Assembly: GCA_043228905.1 (NCBI GenBank)
Contig: JBHGNT010000014.1
Span: forward strand, 19,158,001 to 19,222,000
Source of the DNA: Azolla caroliniana
Lineage: Eukaryota > Polypodiophyta
DNA length: 64,000 nt
Reading direction: 5' to 3'
The notes under the pieces were generated by a model, which searched no databases, was not told the DNA's origin, and saw nothing but the letters and a program-made list of their open reading frames with translations. Positions 11,101-21,207 of the stretch are shown here, in pieces. Positions within the stretch are counted from its first letter, which is position 1. Each line of letters begins with the position of its first letter. The position numbers were made by a program, and so were the translations under genes.

Positions 11101-11640
11101 CTTCGTCTCTTTGGTGAAGTCATGACCTATCTTCTTCGGATCTCTTAAGCTTGGATCGTTAGCGACTTCCTTCATCTTTTGCCAGCTATCTTCCGGTAGC
11201 GGAACCGCAACTGGCTTGATCTTCTTATCCACTGTTTTATATTTCGTGTTGATGTCAGCTTCCTTCATCGAGATGTCACGACGGTATTCATCGATGATAG
11301 CGTACATGTTGACGGAGTTAACCGAAATCACGCATTGGTTGTGAAGATAGCTCAAGTCCACGACGTCCTCGATTTCGCCGATGGTGTCGTTAAATGAGGC
11401 TTCTTCCATAATATGAGTCACGAACTCTCCTTCTTCTATTATGTTCTCTTCTTTCAGCATCTTCTCGAATTCTTGTATCCGGCGCTTGTGCTTCTTGTCG
11501 GGTAGTACTAGTTTACATGCGCCACTAGGTGTGACACATGTTGCTTCTGCTTGCAATCCACGCGCTCTTCTTTCTTGTGGGGTCTTGTGATTGCTCGGAC
11601 TATTTGTGCCCCATGGTTCAATAGTCCGCTCTAAAAATCC
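8145..11640 (-). pseudogene. Gypsy pol: RT, RNase H, integrase; one frameshift
   Basis: Pol is open in the -1 frame from inside the end of gag. RT (about 11000-10050) has VPKKNGSLRFIQDLQ, a LPQGATNS motif and a catalytic FLDDIPIKG, with Phe-Leu-Asp-Asp in place of Tyr-x-Asp-Asp. A 1-nt shift at about 10075-10090 breaks the frame. RNase H follows with VTVDTSPTGIG, YAQVKRELWG and ETDCLPILG. The integrase has an HHCC zinc finger (HESAWAGHRG, CETCQIYS). Its core has VADRGELDAHE and TAYNPEANGKIERGHG. The C-terminal KIEEGDWVLVYD is GPY/F-like, with no chromodomain. The stop is at 8145-8147. One indel makes this copy defective unless pol is supplied in trans. Confidence 0.88.
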
Positions 11641-13829
11641 GAGGATTCGCCTCCGAGACTATCTCGATTCCTTTCATGATTGGCTCGCACTGTTAGGAAT
11701 TGGACCGATCTTTGGTTGTCAAGACTCTTTATTCGTGCGAAGGCTGCTCCATTATCGAACACTTTGGTCTCCATCTGAGATGATGTGATATAAGGTTGCC
11801 CTAGGATGACAGGATGCGACGCCGATTCTTGTACGAAGAAGTGTTGATCCATCTCCACATCCCCGATCGTGACTTTGACATTGGGACAAGCTCCGTACAA
11901 GTCCTCCGTAGACTTTGTTGCCGCGCGAATCTTCCATCCGTGGTTTGTATTGATTGGCCATCTTCCCTTTTTGTAGAAGTCGGTTGAGATGAGGTTGATC
12001 TCCGAGCCGTGGTCGATCAAGGCTACGACGGTCTCTTTCTTCTCCCCGATCTTCACCGGCGTCTCCGTTGTCGCTCGTGCCCAATGAGGTCGAGTGTAGT
12101 GGCTGTCCACCATATCTTCATCGATTTCGTCTCTTGCCATCGTTATGGCATTCGTTTTTGCTTTCTGCGGCTTCTCTTCTTCCTCGTCCGATTGTTGTCT
12201 CTTTCTCTTTACAAGGTCCACTATTGTGTCATGGAACTCCTTCTTCGTAATGCCAAGCAATTCCCTCAAGGACAAAGTTACATGGCTATCAAGAACTCGT
12301 TCTTCGAGAATCTTCTTTAGGTCCGTCGTCTGCTCTATGTCCGACCTTAGCTTATAAGTAGGTATAGTCCTTGTCCTCCGAGTGGGGTCTTCGACACCAA
12401 CCTTCATGGGCCGAACCGTTTCTTCAACTCGTATGCTCGGCTCCCCTTTTCGGCTTGACTCTCGTTCCTCCGTTTGTAAAGGTCGACTCGTCTCCGCATC
12501 GTCCTTCTTTTTCACGTTCCTTGTTTCATGTCTTTTTGATGGGCCTTGCTCTTCTATTCTCTTTCTCTTTTCTTCGACGAACACCTCGTGGTTGTCGCAC
12601 ATCACCTCTGCAAGTATGGTGTTGTCGTCCACCGGATCCGACCACTCGGTTATGCTTTGCACGCTTCGGTCCGCAAGCTCTACCTCGTTCAATGTGATTT
12701 TTCCCTTCTTCTCATATTCAAGAACGGAAGTCCAAAACTTTGCTCCCGCTCTAGTAGCTTCAGTCTTGTCTTTCCCGACTCTTATTCCGGCCGACGCAGC
12801 ATAGTGCATCGCATCCACATGAGTCGCATCGGCATCCTCCATAGATCTCTTCATTCCTCCTCTTCCGAAATTCACCCGTAGGGGTCTTCTAGTCTCGCTT
12901 GAGCAGATCATGTTGTCCTCTATGTAAACGATATTTTGTCGAATTGCCTCTCGAAGGCTCGCACAATCCCTTCTCATGTGGTCCATGCTATCGCACCACA
13001 CGCATCTAAAGGGTTCTTTTCCTTTAGGGCCCCGACGATTCATGTTGGCTAGCGTGACCTTCTCGAACTTCTTCGCTAGCTCTTCAATGATGTCGTCATC
13101 AATCTTCTTTTCTTCCACGTTACTTTGTCTCGGCGGCTCAGCTACTTTCGGCGGTCTTGCTTTCTCCGTGGTAGTCGGTCCCGTCAAGTCGGTGTCATCA
13201 ACCCATTGGCGACGCTTGTCGAGCCTATTGCATGCCCGCTTCACCGCGATCCAGTCCGCTACGAGCCCATTTGCTTGGGTATCATCTTCGAGAAGAGTCC
13301 CCAACTCCCGTCTATCCTTTATGTCCACGGCCTTCAAGAAGTACAAAGTCTTGTCCTCTTCAAGCAACACTTGGTCCATATTGGGGAGACGACTAAACAT
13401 CTGGTCGAATTCGTCATACACCCTCGAGACGCTCATCTTCTTATTCTTCTTCTCTATCCACTTCATTAGGGCATGTCGAGTCATCCTCGTTGAGTCTTCA
13501 GTCACGAACTCCGCTAGTATCGTTTTCTCGAACTCGGACCATGTTGTCTTTCCTTCTTGAATCTCGATGACGCGTCTTTGGATGTTGTTGGCGACAACTC
13601 TCTTGAAGCTTGCGATTTGACGTGCCTCGGACACGTCCCTTTGATTCATCTCCCTCTTATATGCATCAAGGAACTTCGTAACGTTCCTTCCATCGAATTG
13701 GCCCTCGAGCTCTACGACACGATCGATAGCCTTCTTCACGCTCGCGCCGTTGTCCCGAGATCTCATCATTTGCTCGACGATTAGCATCATCCTTTCGAGC
13801 TCTCCTGCTTGGTTGCTTGAGGACGCCAT
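11631..13829 (-). CDS. Gypsy gag-protease protein, 732 residues
   Basis: The ATG at 13827-13829 (MASSSNQAG) is chosen over the upstream TTG. The N-terminal 230 residues form a retrotransposon gag (FKRVVANNIQRR, WSEFEKTILAEF). A zinc knuckle CVWCDSMDHMRRDC (CX2CX4HX4C) lies near residue 290. A long charged region rich in RKR, EEE and ETSR follows. The C-terminus is an aspartic-protease-like fold with ALIDHGSEINLIS, then a segment near residue 675 with YGACPNVKVTIGDVEMDQ and PVILGQPY. The active-site triplet is DHG, not the usual DSG or DTG. The frame ends GAT TTT TAG and overlaps the pol frame in -1. The frame is intact. Confidence 0.88.
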   Translation of the reverse strand: MASSSNQAGELERMMLIVEQMMRSRDNGASVKKAIDRVVELEGQFDGRNVTKFLDAYKREMNQRDVSEARQIASFKRVVANNIQRRVIEIQEGKTTWSEFEKTILAEFVTEDSTRMTRHALMKWIEKKNKKMSVSRVYDEFDQMFSRLPNMDQVLLEEDKTLYFLKAVDIKDRRELGTLLEDDTQANGLVADWIAVKRACNRLDKRRQWVDDTDLTGPTTTEKARPPKVAEPPRQSNVEEKKIDDDIIEELAKKFEKVTLANMNRRGPKGKEPFRCVWCDSMDHMRRDCASLREAIRQNIVYIEDNMICSSETRRPLRVNFGRGGMKRSMEDADATHVDAMHYAASAGIRVGKDKTEATRAGAKFWTSVLEYEKKGKITLNEVELADRSVQSITEWSDPVDDNTILAEVMCDNHEVFVEEKRKRIEEQGPSKRHETRNVKKKDDAETSRPLQTEERESSRKGEPSIRVEETVRPMKVGVEDPTRRTRTIPTYKLRSDIEQTTDLKKILEERVLDSHVTLSLRELLGITKKEFHDTIVDLVKRKRQQSDEEEEKPQKAKTNAITMARDEIDEDMVDSHYTRPHWARATTETPVKIGEKKETVVALIDHGSEINLISTDFYKKGRWPINTNHGWKIRAATKSTEDLYGACPNVKVTIGDVEMDQHFFVQESASHPVILGQPYITSSQMETKVFDNGAAFARIKSLDNQRSVQFLTVRANHERNRDSLGGESSDF

Positions 13830-13896
13830 CTCCAAGTATTAATCTCGACTTGATCCTTCCTACCGCCTCTTTCACGTCGGGTTCACCACTTTATTA

Positions 13897-14902
13897 TGTC
13901 GTGAAGATCCGTCACTACGCGCGGATCGTGAGGCGGAACCGCCGGGGTTCTGGACCAGAAGGATTTAGAGTCGTTTGGCGAGAAAGTACTTAAGAAAGAT
14001 TGGGAAAGAGAGAAGATGAGATTACACGATTGATTTGATAACGAATTTCTTCTTCTTAATTTTCATAAAAAAAAACCGTGTTTTTCTCCTCCCCCTTCCC
14101 TCTTTTATAGATGCTCTCATGCATATGATGCATGTGAGGGTACAAGACATGCGTAAATTGCATGTTTGCCATTTGGCGCTTAAGTATTACATGTGGTGCA
14201 TGCTAACCATGTCACTCATTTTAGCACTCATGGATAAGAATTTACATGTAAAAGTACAATGATAGAAATATAATTTCAACTAAATATTATGGCTTAATGG
14301 TAAGCCATTTGACTCCTAACTTGGAGGTGCAAGGTTCGAATCCATACTTGCCCTCCTTGTATATGTATATATTTTTATATATTTATTTTATCTAGTCGTC
14401 GGTTCGCCGGATGCCGACGCCGGATACCGGTGCCGCCGCCGGATGCCGCCGCCGCCGCCGGATACCGGTGCCGCCGCTGGATGCCGACGCCACATGCCGT
14501 CGGATCACCGGCTCCATCGCCGGTCCGGTTTTGGTTGGCCAAAACCCTTTACGAGTAGCTAGCCACCTCCACTCTAAGTTCAAGTTACCTTGAACTCTCT
14601 ATGCTCCACACATAGACACAAAGATAACATCTTTTGCTCCTCCTTATATATGATGAGAGCCGTATTTGTCGTGCCTATGTGGGATATCTCACAATTTTCT
14701 CTTTTCTTTTCACAAACTTTATACCCTCATATCTTGACATTTAGTTGTCCATTTCTCGTGTAATAAAGTGCATTCGAAACCTCCATCATTTTGTACTTAG
14801 ATATTAAAAATGTTATCTTCACAATTATTGTATTACATGATTCATACTCGATTTTGTACGTTTTATGGGATTTTCACACTATTGCCGAAAATCTTCACGA
14901 CA
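13897..14902 (-). repeat. Right (5') LTR of the gypsy element, 1,006 bp
   Basis: Matches 7089-8072 apart from a few substitutions. It has about 22 extra bases of TA-rich sequence at 14354-14377 and a differently arranged CCG-rich block (14403-14500). Confidence 0.93.
14288..14376 (+). ncRNA. tRNA-like Pol III unit, second gypsy LTR copy
   Basis: Same unit as at 7481: A box 14290-14300, B box 14333-14343, first T-run of five at 14372-14376. Box spacing is again 32 bases. Confidence 0.6.
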
Positions 14903-17745
14903 TCGTTCTCCGCCAATGCGTGCATCTCTTCCTCCATCGCGGCATGCCAATTCGCGTCCTTCGCCGCTTCTGCATAGCTCTCCGGCTCACGCACTTCCGC
15001 TATACGGGTCATGTACGCATAATGATGCTCCATGTACTCGTTGTATCCGAACTGCAAAACAGGGTTCTTCTGGCGGGTAGATCGGCGTAATCTCACATTA
15101 GCCGACGTCGAGGCCTTCTCGTTCGACGTGGACTTCACCTTTAAAGACCCGTCACCGGTTCCCTCGGAGTCGGACTCGCGTTGGTCTGACTCGTTCCTAC
15201 CCGTGCCGGAATCCGACACCTTCTTCTTCCCTTTCTCTTTGCGCGTAAGCCGTCTCCTCGGCTTCCTGCGTGGGGAATGCACGACCGAGTCTCCACTACT
15301 CGCCGGCTCTTCATCGGACTGATCGTACCGACTTAGTCGTCCAATCGGTTCACTTAAACGGAGTGAAATCGGACTCTCTTCGCGGGTCTCGATTTCGGGC
15401 TCATCCGGAGGCATCTCGGCCTCGCTGACCTCATCGTCAGAACTCGGATTGGAGTCGGGGTTCGGAGTCGGGGGCTAGTACCAGGACGCGGACTCGTCAA
15501 ACACAACGTCGCGGCTAACACGTGCTTGTTTGGTACGAGGGTTATAGCACTTATAACCCTTCTACGCGTCCGAGTAACCTACCAAGATGCATTTCTCGGC
15601 CTTTGCGTCCAGCTTCCTCCTTTTCTCCTTCGGTACATGCACATACGCAATGCTACCGAACACCCTCAAGTGTCACAAGTTCGGCTTCGTTCCGAAGTAT
15701 AGCTCATGCGCCGACACTTTGTCTCCGATTCGGTTCTGGATGTATACCGCGGTCCTTATCGCCTCGGCCCAGTAGAACTTGGGCAAGGTCTTCTCCTCCA
15801 GCATTGCCAGTGCCGCTTCCACAACTGACTGATTCTTCCTCTTGGCCACGTTGTTCTGCTCCGGCGTGTATCTACAACTGAATTCGCGCCGAATTCCCAT
15901 TTGTTGTAGATAACTGTTGAATTGACCAGAAAAGTACTCTTTCCCGCCATCTGACTGCAGGCACTTGATCTTTCGTCCCGTTTCCGTTTCCACAAACCCT
16001 TTGAGGTCCCGGAAACAGTCGAAGACTTCGCTCTTCCTCTCAATGAGGTAGATCCACGTGTGCCCCGTGTGATCGTCGATGAAGGAGACGAAATATCGGC
16101 TCCCACCAAGACTAACGTTTTGTGCCGGCCCCCATACATCGGAGTGTATAAGGTCGAGCTTGTTCCGGCTCCGGTTTCGCTCGTTGGGGAAAGGAAGTCG
16201 GTGTTGCTTCCTGAGCTGGCATGCTTCACAAATTTGTGCCTTTAGGCCACTAAATTTGGGCAATCCGAACACTACTTGTTAAGATTGCAGATCTTGAAGC
16301 CGCTGGTAGTTGACGTGGCCTATCCGCTTGTGCCACAAGTCGATGTCCGACTTGGATTTTTGTCCCTTCGCGAACATTGCGGTGCCGCCGTCAGTGGAGT
16401 CGAGGATGAACATCCTCCCGTCTCTGCGCCCTTGCGCAATCACACGGCCTTCTTCCTCAATGAAGCACCCGAGGTGTGTAAACCGAACCTCCATCCCTTG
16501 GTCGACGATCTGTCCGACCGAGACCAAGTTCTTCGTAATTGTCGGAACGTGCAACACGTTCATGAGTTTCCCTTTCTGCCCGACATGGCTAAGGGGAACT
16601 TCTCCAACATTCGCAATCGGATGCGGAGTGTCGTCTCCAGTTGCGACTACTCCAGGTTGTATCAGTTTTTCAAGGTACGAGAACCACTCCTTATGGCTTG
16701 TCATGTGGTTTGACGCGCCAGAGTCTACGTACCACACCTCGTCCGATCTCGGGGTGGTCAGTTTCATTGAGTTTGCTTCGTGTCTCATCACGAAGGCAAA
16801 CCCTTCTCCGGCTCTCCCAGAGTCTTCGACGTAGTGCGATCGTTGTCGATTTCCCTTGTCGGTATGTCCAGAGCCGTTTCCGGAACCGGTTCTCTCCGAA
16901 TCGACGCGCTTCTTCTAGCACTCACTTTCCCTGTGGCCTTTCTTGCCACAGTACTAGCACTCCGCGATGGCCTTCCCTTGCCGGTTCTCATCGCTTCGAC
17001 TCCCCCTGTTTCCGGAGGGTCCGGAGTTGCTATCGGCATCACTTCGGTGCCTTCTTCCTTGATCTCGTTGGCCGCCTCCATTGCGCACCGACTCGCCTCG
17101 TCCTCCACGTCCACGAAGCCTATCTCCCTTCGTGTACAACATTCTGTTGTCGGTGTGCGTGCTTGTAGACGCACCCGCGTGGTTCTCCTCTACCAAGAGC
17201 ATTGACTGTAAGTCGAAAAAGGACGGCGTATTCTCCCGGGTACACACAGCCGTTCGGAACGCTCCGAACTTCCACGCCAAACCTCCGAGACAGATCTGGA
17301 CCATCTCACTCTCCTCGATGTTCACCTCTATGGAGGCGAGGGAGTCGTAGATATCCTTGATCTTCGAGGTGTAGTCTACCACCGACAAGTCGCGTTGTCG
17401 TAGGTTGCTCAACTCCTGTCAGAGCTGAAGCTTCCTGGCTGTGGTGCTCGCGGCGAAAATCTTCTTCAGATTTTCCCACGCACCCTTCAACGTCTTTGCA
17501 TCCCGAACATAGCTCAATAGTTGTTCCCCCACACACGACGCGAAGCAGTATAATACCCTGCTCGCGGATTGCTCCCACGACGGGAAGTCTCTGTGTGTCG
17601 ATTTGGGTGCCACGTCATTAGCTCCTTCGACATAACTCCAGTAGCCATGCCCGAGCAGGTACTGGTGCATCTTGTAGGACCAAGACTCGTAGTTGGTTCT
17701 GTCGAGCTTCTCTGTTGGAAGCGAGCTCGCCATGCCTCTATCCAT
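14903..17745 (-). pseudogene. Copia gag-protease-integrase part, nonsense-broken
   Basis: The ATG at 17743-17745 opens a gag of the UBN2/DUF4219 type (KLDRTNYESWSYKM). Further on come a zinc knuckle (YCGKKGHRESEC), the protease motif WYVDSGASNHMT, a GAG-pre-integrase segment (LWHKRIGHVNYQRL) and the integrase core with FIDDHTGHTW, QSDGGKEY and TPEQNNVAKRKN. The usual NGVAER here is NVAKR. A KCILVGYSDA-type integrase tail follows. All of this is in one frame with no indel. The frame is broken by stops at 17419, 16954, 16915, 16279, 15673, 15562 and 15475. It ends abruptly where the gypsy LTR begins. Confidence 0.9.
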
Positions 17746-17805
17746 CGTTCTTCTTGTTCTTCTTCGTCAAACTGTGTTGGCTGCAGAGAGGTTCTCAACC
17801 CTTGC

Positions 17806-17817
17806 GCTCTGATACCA
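17806..17817 (-). promoter_or_regulatory. Primer-binding site, initiator tRNA-Met type
   Basis: The minus strand reads TGGTATCAGAGC directly next to the right LTR, the standard plant copia primer-binding site. Confidence 0.95.
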
Positions 17818-18275
17818 TGTAGAAAGTAGCGTGCGGAAGCAAGTATGAAGACCGAACAGAAGGAAGAAAACTCAGGTTTAATGGAGAGCTTGAGCTTACG
17901 CAGTATACGCGGGAAAGACAGAGGGAGTGAGAGAGAGAAAACAAAAGAACTATATTCAACAAGAAGGCAACTCAATCTCTATTCACAACTCTATACATAT
18001 GTGTGTTCAATGAACACTTTTATACAAGTCCTAGAAGGATTGACCGAAGTACTAACAGTACTTCAATGCTCATTAAGAGCTCCTACACTAACTCCCAAAT
18101 ATATTCCTCACGGAATATCTTTCCTAACGGCCTCCCGGTTTACGCATCGATCCGACCCTACCTACGCACCGATCTGCGTACCGGTTTATGCAGTCGGCCT
18201 AACCGATCGGTCCCAACCGATTCAGTCCCCGGCTTCTTCAGCCGATCCGGCCGATGTTGAGCTTGTCTCTCAACA
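17818..18275 (-). repeat. Right (5') LTR of the level-3 copia, 458 bp
   Basis: Partner of 4641-5097, with the same TG...CA ends, adjoining the primer-binding site on its inner side. Confidence 0.92.
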
Positions 18276-18515
18276 ACCCTCACAAGGAACACGAACAGCA
18301 ACAGGCATGAGAGACCATGCGGCCCTCACCGAGAACTGAACACGAACGGGCGTGAGTGACCTTGCGACCCTCACCAAGAATTGGAACACGAACGGACGTG
18401 AGTGACCATGTGTGGCCCTCATCGGAAACTGGAACGTGAGCGATCATGTGCGGTCCTCATCGAAAACACAAACGAGCGTGATTGACCATGCAGCCTTCAC
18501 CGAGAACTGGAACAA
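18276..18515. repeat. 54-bp minisatellite, right part
   Basis: Continuation of the array at 4230-4635 after the copia insertion; the first five bases are the copia TSD. Units are more degenerate here, but the core gtgagtgacc and the tail ctggaacacgaac persist. Confidence 0.8.
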
Positions 18516-19017
18516 CAACGGGTGAAGGAGTGCAAGTGAAGCGGTTGACTCGACTTCTTCTATTATGAGAGGGCAAATAGTTGAGGTTGACCCAAGACAC
18601 GTCACAAACGGTAGCGCTAGCAAGAAACCCACGCGGTTTCCACTAGGAAAGTGAGCGATCGAAATCAGTCCTCGCCAATAGAAAGTGGCACAAACTATAA
18701 CGAAAATGCAGTGCAAGCGAACAATGATCCGATCCCCACCATGAAAGTGAGCAGTTGTGACCCCCACTGGAACTAGGAATGTGAGCAATCGAAAGCACTC
18801 CTCACCAAAACCACGATGCAAAATGATACCTAAAAATGATGACAAGTAGTGTTGATGACGATAATGGTTGGTCAAAGAGGTGCTAAAAATGATGACTTAG
18901 AAGACAAGGATGTTGATGATGGTAACTTCGGAAGCAAGGATGGTGATGATGGTAACTCTAGAAGCAAAGGTGATGACAAAGACAGGTGGTGCTCCCAGTT
19001 GAAAGGGATGAACAAAT
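18516..19017. other. Non-coding interior of the level-2 element
   Basis: Sequence between the minisatellite and the right LTR. It contains diverged phrases such as ctcaccaaaa and short gatgatg motifs near 18830-18990. There is no open frame of note and no gag or pol signature. Confidence 0.5.
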
Positions 19018-19458
19018 TGTGACAGACACACCAAGCGCGAACTAGGACGGATCGTAGATGATGGGGCTACAAGCAACGAATGAACTTGGAGCTAGATGTG
19101 ATGAGGCTAGGAACTCTAGATGTTGTGAACGACACGAGGGCATGAAGACAGAAATAAATATCAAGGAGACAAATATGAGGCGAAATGAGAATACTAGATT
19201 GATGTGTCAAAGACTGGTGTTGAATCCCTTGAAAGGGATCAAGGAGGTTACAAGTATTTATACATGTTTTGAGATTGAATATCTCTAAAATATACTCAAG
19301 AAATATCTCGAGAATATACCCGTTTAGAATATACCACAAAATAATTCTAGAATGTACTAACGACTAGAATATTCTTGAATGTACTCTACAATATATACAA
19401 GTTCACAACAATGTACTGTGTGTGTTAAAAGTCAGAGGTTCAAGTCTAGAATGTGAGA
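19018..19458 (-). repeat. Right LTR of the level-2 element, 441 bp
   Basis: Partner of 3636-4110, with a terminal change of CA to GA. It is followed directly by the TSD gcatc. Confidence 0.85.
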
Positions 19459-20459
19459 GCATCTGCCATCCGTTATGAATGTGTGGTTGGTGAATGGGAC
19501 CTCTTTAATGGATGCCTCTAAATGTTGGAAGTGGTTATGGAGTATGCATATCCCTAGGAAGATCGTCCTTTTTCGTTAGTTATTGATATAGTATGCACTA
19601 CCGGTTCAGGCTTGGTTATGACAACTAAATAGTAAATCATGTGGATTTGGGTGTGGATGTATGATGGAATAAATTAAGCACGTATTGTGGTCTTGTCCTA
19701 AATTTATGCAAGAGAGTATTAAGGTTGTCGATATTGATACATGCTAACTGTGTGATCACTTGGGGTGCGGTTAGGTGGGGCATTCTAGAGGGACAACTGT
19801 TGTTATATGAAAAGGAGGATATAGTGGAAGCCTTTCACATAGTTCATCCACATATACAAATGGTTCAACCTTTTATAAGTGATAGTTTGCAATTTAGGGA
19901 TGATATTATTTAGAAGACAATTTCATCTATTTTGATGTGGGTAATTTGGAAGGCGCGATGCACACTAGTATTTGGCAATGCCACTTAGGATATTTTTGTT
20001 ATAATTGTTGAATTCTGGTTGTTACTTATTCATATATTACGTGGTCAGTATGAAAGTTTTACATGCAATGCAAATGCCATTTTTAGGAAGCAAATGCATT
20101 TTAAAAGGTTATGGGATTTGATGCTTATTTTTAGGGAAGATTGAGATCACATAATATGGATGTATATTGTTCCTGTCATTTTGGGAAACAATGTCTAATA
20201 ATTTTGTTTATGGTCACTCTGTTGCTACAAATTTTGGTGGTATAGGTTACATTGCATGCTCGGTTGCAGTTTAGGAGGAGTAGACCATAAAAATCTTGGA
20301 GATATGGTGTACAAATATGTGTAGTTCTTGTATATACACATCAAATCGGCTATGATGTGAGCACAATGGAGTTGGTTGGTATACTCCTTTATCCAACACA
20401 ACTTTGTATTTTTTGTGATTTTATAATACCAAGGCGTATCTCTTTTCAGAAAAGAAAGA

Positions 20460-20477
20460 AAGAGTGATACTCCTTGA
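20460..20477. repeat. Right TSD of the level-1 LINE, 18 bp
   Basis: Exact copy of 3595-3612, directly after the A-rich LINE tail. One or two bases at its left edge could belong to the tail instead. Confidence 0.8.
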
Positions 20478-20669
20478 ATGTGTAAAATATCATCATAGTT
20501 GATCACTAAGAGGGATTTATGTATTGTCCTATTTGTAAGCAGTGGTAATATTGTAATTTGTTGGGGACGAGAAAATAGTAAACAATAGGGTAGTTTGTTG
20601 TGACAAGCTAAGGATAAAATATAAAGAAAATGTAAGCATGTCGATAACATTAACTAGACGATAATTGAA

Positions 20670-21207
20670 TGTTGGAGAGTCAAGTAGTTTTGGGAGCATT
20701 GCTTATTGCTCAATCGTATAAGCGTAAGTTGTAACACAATATGTGTTAACTCTTAGGGCCGGACAATGGCCTAACACAGGGTGTCTACGGAAGACACTTC
20801 ACCAAAGGGGTGTTACGGCAATAAGATTAGACTCAACGATTAATCCGACTTAATTAGGCTACTTAGTAAGATCGTCCTTAATAATCACACACGTAAGATA
20901 TAACAATGAATGCAGAACGGCAATTAACACCGAGAGATAAAAACACTAAGCTTTATTAATTAACCACTGCTCATTACATTGTATCTAGGCCTTTAAATAG
21001 GTTTCCGGTTTGTAGTACAAAACGGTGCCATCCGCACCTGTTCGGGATTGGTCCGGATCCGGAACGGCATACCGATTTTGGTCCGTCCGTCCACACTCAT
21101 AGCTTACTTACAACCATTCCTAATAATTAAATAACTCCCCGTTTCACACTCTGGACTCCTTTGTCGGCCGGGCCGGTAACAATATGTCTTGATAAATTCC
21201 GCCAACA
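20670..21207 (-). mobile_element. LTR-like remnant of a copia-type element
   Basis: The segment runs from tgttgg to ccaaca, a 6-bp inverted end pair with TG...CA termini. A polypurine-like run read on the minus strand (taagggggagtt, about 21213-21225) lies just outside. It may be a 3' LTR with a stub of interior, truncated on the right. I find no matching LTR and no TSD. Confidence 0.4.

Larger units (their letters stand above)
7089..14902 (-). mobile_element. Ty3/gypsy retrotransposon with unusual motifs (level 4)
   Basis: LTRs at 7089-8072 and 13897-14902 both start TGTCGTGAAGAT and end ATCTTCACGACA, a perfect 12-bp terminal inverted repeat. The target duplication is tcgt (7085-7088 and 14903-14906), 4 bp rather than 5. 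Coding order on the minus strand is gag-protease then RT-RNase H-integrase, which is gypsy order. There is no chromodomain at the integrase C-terminus. The LTRs are nearly identical except for indels in a GC-rich block, so insertion was recent relative to its host copia. Pol carries one frameshift. Confidence 0.95.
4641..18275 (-). mobile_element. Ty1/copia retrotransposon interrupted by a gypsy element (level 3)
   Basis: LTRs at 4641-5097 and 17818-18275 begin TGTAGAAAG and end CTCAACA. The TSD accct is exact at 4636-4640 and 18276-18280. The primer-binding site complementary to initiator tRNA-Met adjoins the right LTR and a polypurine tract adjoins the left LTR, so the element reads on the minus strand. 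Domain order is gag, protease, integrase, RT, RNase H, which is copia order. The gypsy element at 7089-14902 splits the coding region just before RT. Without it the copia is about 5.8 kb. Confidence 0.95.
3636..19458 (-). mobile_element. Non-autonomous LTR retrotransposon with a tandem-repeat interior (level 2)
   Basis: Related terminal repeats at 3636-4110 and 19018-19458 start tgtcac/tgtgac and end gtgaca/gtgaga. The 5-bp target duplication gcatc is exact at 3631-3635 and 19459-19463. Without the copia inside it, the element is about 2.2 kb and encodes no gag or pol, so it must have been mobilised in trans (LARD/TRIM-like). The polypurine tract read on the minus strand, next to the left LTR at 4111-4125, suggests minus orientation. 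I see no canonical primer-binding site. Confidence 0.8.
3613..20459 (+). mobile_element. 5'-truncated LINE fragment, split by the nested LTR elements (level 1)
   Basis: The LINE sequence itself is only 3613-3635 plus 19464-20459, about 1 kb. Decayed translation around 19510-19900 resembles the C-terminal zf-RVT segment of plant L1-type ORF2, including a stretch like WGAVRWGILEG at about 19760 that matches WGAVLWGVLHG in the LINE near 25330. The 3' end is A-rich (aaaagaaagaaag) and abuts the 18-bp TSD. The LTR element entered only 23 bp from the LINE's truncated 5' end. Coding capacity is destroyed by many stops. Confidence 0.75.

Noticed and set aside
4641-18275. Endogenous pararetrovirus
   Set aside because: No coat or movement-protein motifs; LTRs, TSDs, primer-binding site and integrase show LTR retrotransposons.
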